Of a DNA stretch of 8,599 nt, positions 7,444 through 8,599 are shown one piece after another. The notes beneath the pieces are model-generated. The model had not been told where the DNA came from. It searched no databases and was given only the letters and a program-made list of their open reading frames with translations. Source of the stretch: Actinomycetota bacterium (lineage in GTDB: Bacteria; Actinomycetota; Actinomycetes; Streptosporangiales; Streptosporangiaceae); contig PMOU01000141.1 in the NCBI GenBank assembly GCA_003161205.1, positions 4,080 to 12,678 of the forward strand. The letters run 5' to 3'. The translations under genes and the position numbers were made by a program. Each line of letters opens with the position of its first letter. Position 1 is the first letter of the stretch.

Positions 7444-7518
7444 CTGATCGGCAGGCTCCCGGCGCATTCGCCAGCACAGTCCTCGAAGTAGCTGACCGGC
7501 CCACGTTGGATACCGGTG

Positions 7519-8205
7519 TCAGGACCAGCGGTCGAGGTACCCGATGAGCTCGGACAGCCTGGTGATGACCGCGTCGGGCACGGCGGCTTCGTACGCGGGT
7601 ACGTCGGAGTTCGAGATGAGGACGGCGCGCATGCCCGCGCTCTTGGCGCCGTGGATGTCGTCGTACGGCCGGTCGCCGACGAAGACGCAGGCCGCGGGGT
7701 CGTCTTCGCCGATAGCCTGCATGGCGGCGCGGAACGCCTCGGGATGCGGCTTGACCCAGTCGATCTCGCTGCTGTAGACGGCGCCGTCGATCAGCTCGAA
7801 GACCTCGTCCCGGACGAAGATCTGCTCGTGGGCGCTGCGCGGCCACATGGTGTTGGACAGCACGCCCACCTTGATGCCGCGCCGGCGCAGCTCGCTCAGC
7901 AGCGGCGGAACGTCCGGGTCGGTAAGCGTGTGCGGGTCCCACGCCTGGAAGTAGCTGGCCAGCAGCTCCGGTGCGACGGTGACGCCAGCCCGCTCGAAGA
8001 TGTGGTCCAGCGTCCAGCTCCGCTGCGACTGCTCGCCGTGGCGCCAGAGCTCCATCTCGGCCGCGCGGACCGACGTCGCGATGGCCGCCGCCTCGGCGGC
8101 CGGATAATGCTGCGCGCACACCTCGAGCCAGAGTTCACCCAGGTCTATGCCGTGCCACGGGGTGAGCGTCCCGCCCCAGTCGAAGATGACCGCCCTGACC
8201 GCCAT
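7519..8205 (-). CDS. HAD-superfamily hydrolase, subfamily IA-like, atypical motif I
   Basis: The protein has 228 residues from ATG 8205. HAD motifs in order: motif I FDWGGTLTP with Asp9; a helical cap region (about 15-100); motif II with Ser117 in LSNT; motif III with Lys152 in VKPHPE; motif IV GDRPYDD (177-183). This is the layout of C1-cap HAD phosphatases and related phosphohydrolases, which act in the cytoplasm on small phosphorylated metabolites. The usual second Asp of motif I (DxD) is Gly11, so the general acid/base is missing. Activity may be weak, or the protein may use another mechanism. ATG 8205 is chosen because motif I should lie near the N-terminus; an in-frame extension to TTG 8292 adds 29 Arg/Gly-rich residues that cross a tandem repeat. 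Upstream TAGGA is only a fair ribosome binding site. The gene converges on the cupin and is probably a separate unit. Substrate unknown. Confidence 0.92.
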   Translation of the reverse strand: MAVRAVIFDWGGTLTPWHGIDLGELWLEVCAQHYPAAEAAAIATSVRAAEMELWRHGEQSQRSWTLDHIFERAGVTVAPELLASYFQAWDPHTLTDPDVPPLLSELRRRGIKVGVLSNTMWPRSAHEQIFVRDEVFELIDGAVYSSEIDWVKPHPEAFRAAMQAIGEDDPAACVFVGDRPYDDIHGAKSAGMRAVLISNSDVPAYEAAVPDAVITRLSELIGYLDRWS

Positions 8206-8224
8206 GAACCGAATCCTACGCAGT

Positions 8225-8258
8225 GACCCCCGCCCGGCCGCGACCCCCGCCCGGCCGC
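8225..8258. repeat. Perfect 17-bp tandem duplication
   Basis: Two adjacent identical 17-base units (8225-8241 and 8242-8258), each reading GACCCCCGCCCGGCCGC, lie 20 bases upstream of the HAD gene start. They fall in its probable leader or promoter. They look like a slippage duplication and could vary between strains. Confidence 0.85.
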
Positions 8259-8285
8259 CAGGAGCCCGAGCCCGGTCATTCCTTC

Positions 8286-8315
8286 TTGACAAAACCGACC
8301 TTTTTAATGGACTAT
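8286..8315 (+). promoter_or_regulatory. Candidate promoter for the right-edge gene
   Basis: A perfect -35 TTGACA (8286-8291) is followed after 18 bases by GACTAT (8310-8315), a partial match to TAnnnT. Predicted transcription begins near the GTG at 8322, which would make the mRNA leaderless. The surrounding stretch (8284-8320) is markedly AT-rich for this window. On the other strand the same bases read TATAGT (8316 to 8311), a good -10 that might instead serve the HAD gene with a leader of about 100 bases. Confidence 0.45.
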
Positions 8316-8321
8316 AGGAAC

Positions 8322-8599
8322 GTGTCCCCTGGATATGTAGCGGTAGGAACCCAGCTGCTCACCCGCCCCCGCGTCCCCGAAGATCCGGACGCCGAATCCG
8401 GCTACCCCTGGAGTGAGCGGGTACCGCTACCGGGCCGGGACGCGACCTTGCTCGCCGTGGTGCCGATCCCGGGCACCGATACCTCGCTCGCCATCGTCGG
8501 CTACGCCATCGCCAACTCCAGCGGCTACACCGCGGGCAACCAGGCGACGGGCGAGCAGCCGCACCGGCTTGTTCCTCCCGATCGGGCCGCCGGGCAGCA
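8322..8599 (+). CDS. Unrecognised protein, N-terminal part only
   Basis: An open plus frame runs from GTG 8322 (or ATG 8307, five codons earlier) to the right edge with no stop, so about 92-97 residues are visible. The frame has strong G/C bias at third positions, unlike the flanking non-coding DNA, which supports real coding. The visible protein is Pro/Gly-rich early on (QLLTRPRVPEDPD) and then has a short hydrophobic stretch (TLLAVVPIPG, SLAIVGYAIAN) before SSGYTAGNQ. The hydrophobic parts are too short and broken for a clear membrane helix. I recognise no family. GTG is chosen because a promoter-like TTGACA with GACTAT would place the transcript start there and no ribosome binding site precedes either codon. 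No link to the HAD gene beyond divergent orientation can be claimed. Confidence 0.6.
   Translation, partial: MSPGYVAVGTQLLTRPRVPEDPDAESGYPWSERVPLPGRDATLLAVVPIPGTDTSLAIVGYAIANSSGYTAGNQATGEQPHRLVPPDRAAGQ

Noticed and set aside
7444..7518. Bidirectional terminator between the convergent cupin and HAD genes
   Set aside because: I looked for a stem-loop and found only a 5-bp ACCGG/CCGGT pairing with a long spacer and no T-tract.
7037..8119. 360-residue minus-strand frame spanning the cupin and HAD genes
   Set aside because: It runs antisense to the cupin and out of frame with the HAD gene, both of which have complete motif sets; the product is Arg/Ala-rich noise.

Overview
The window is high-GC DNA with strongly GC-biased third codon positions in most genes. 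It has purine-rich Shine-Dalgarno sites, GTG starts and two large ATP-binding LuxR (LAL) regulators. This suggests a soil actinomycete (Streptomyces or a related order); the sequence alone does not fix the genus.

Left half, minus strand (1-4927): two tandem paralogous LAL-type regulators. The upstream one (4927-2132) is complete, with an N-terminal P-loop ATPase, a long helical middle and a C-terminal LuxR helix-turn-helix. The downstream one (2019 to the left edge) has the same N-terminal architecture but runs off the window before its expected DNA-binding domain. A gap of 112 bases separates them, and they probably share transcription.

Centre (4928-5256): a divergent intergenic region of about 330 bases. 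It holds a 7-bp inverted repeat (4983-5003) over the likely -35 of the regulator gene, and a 10-bp palindrome (5156-5165) upstream of the rightward genes.

Right of centre, plus strand (5257-7443): a compact three-gene cassette with 60-base gaps and a good ribosome binding site before each gene. It encodes two alpha/beta hydrolases of the cofactor-free haloperoxidase/perhydrolase/esterase type, with catalytic Ser, Asp and His visible in both, and a small single-domain cupin with an intact metal-binding motif. A 26-bp perfect all-G/C palindrome sits in the gap before the cupin. The divergent arrangement suggests that the LAL pair controls this cassette, but that is inference.

Right end: a convergent HAD-superfamily hydrolase (8205-7519, minus) with an atypical DxGGT motif I. 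Its upstream region carries a perfect 17-bp tandem duplication. Beyond it an unrecognised plus-strand gene begins near 8307/8322, possibly leaderless, and runs off the right edge.

Nothing here is clearly a new class of system. The items most worth testing are the twin regulators facing a hydrolase-hydrolase-cupin cassette and the candidate operators between them.
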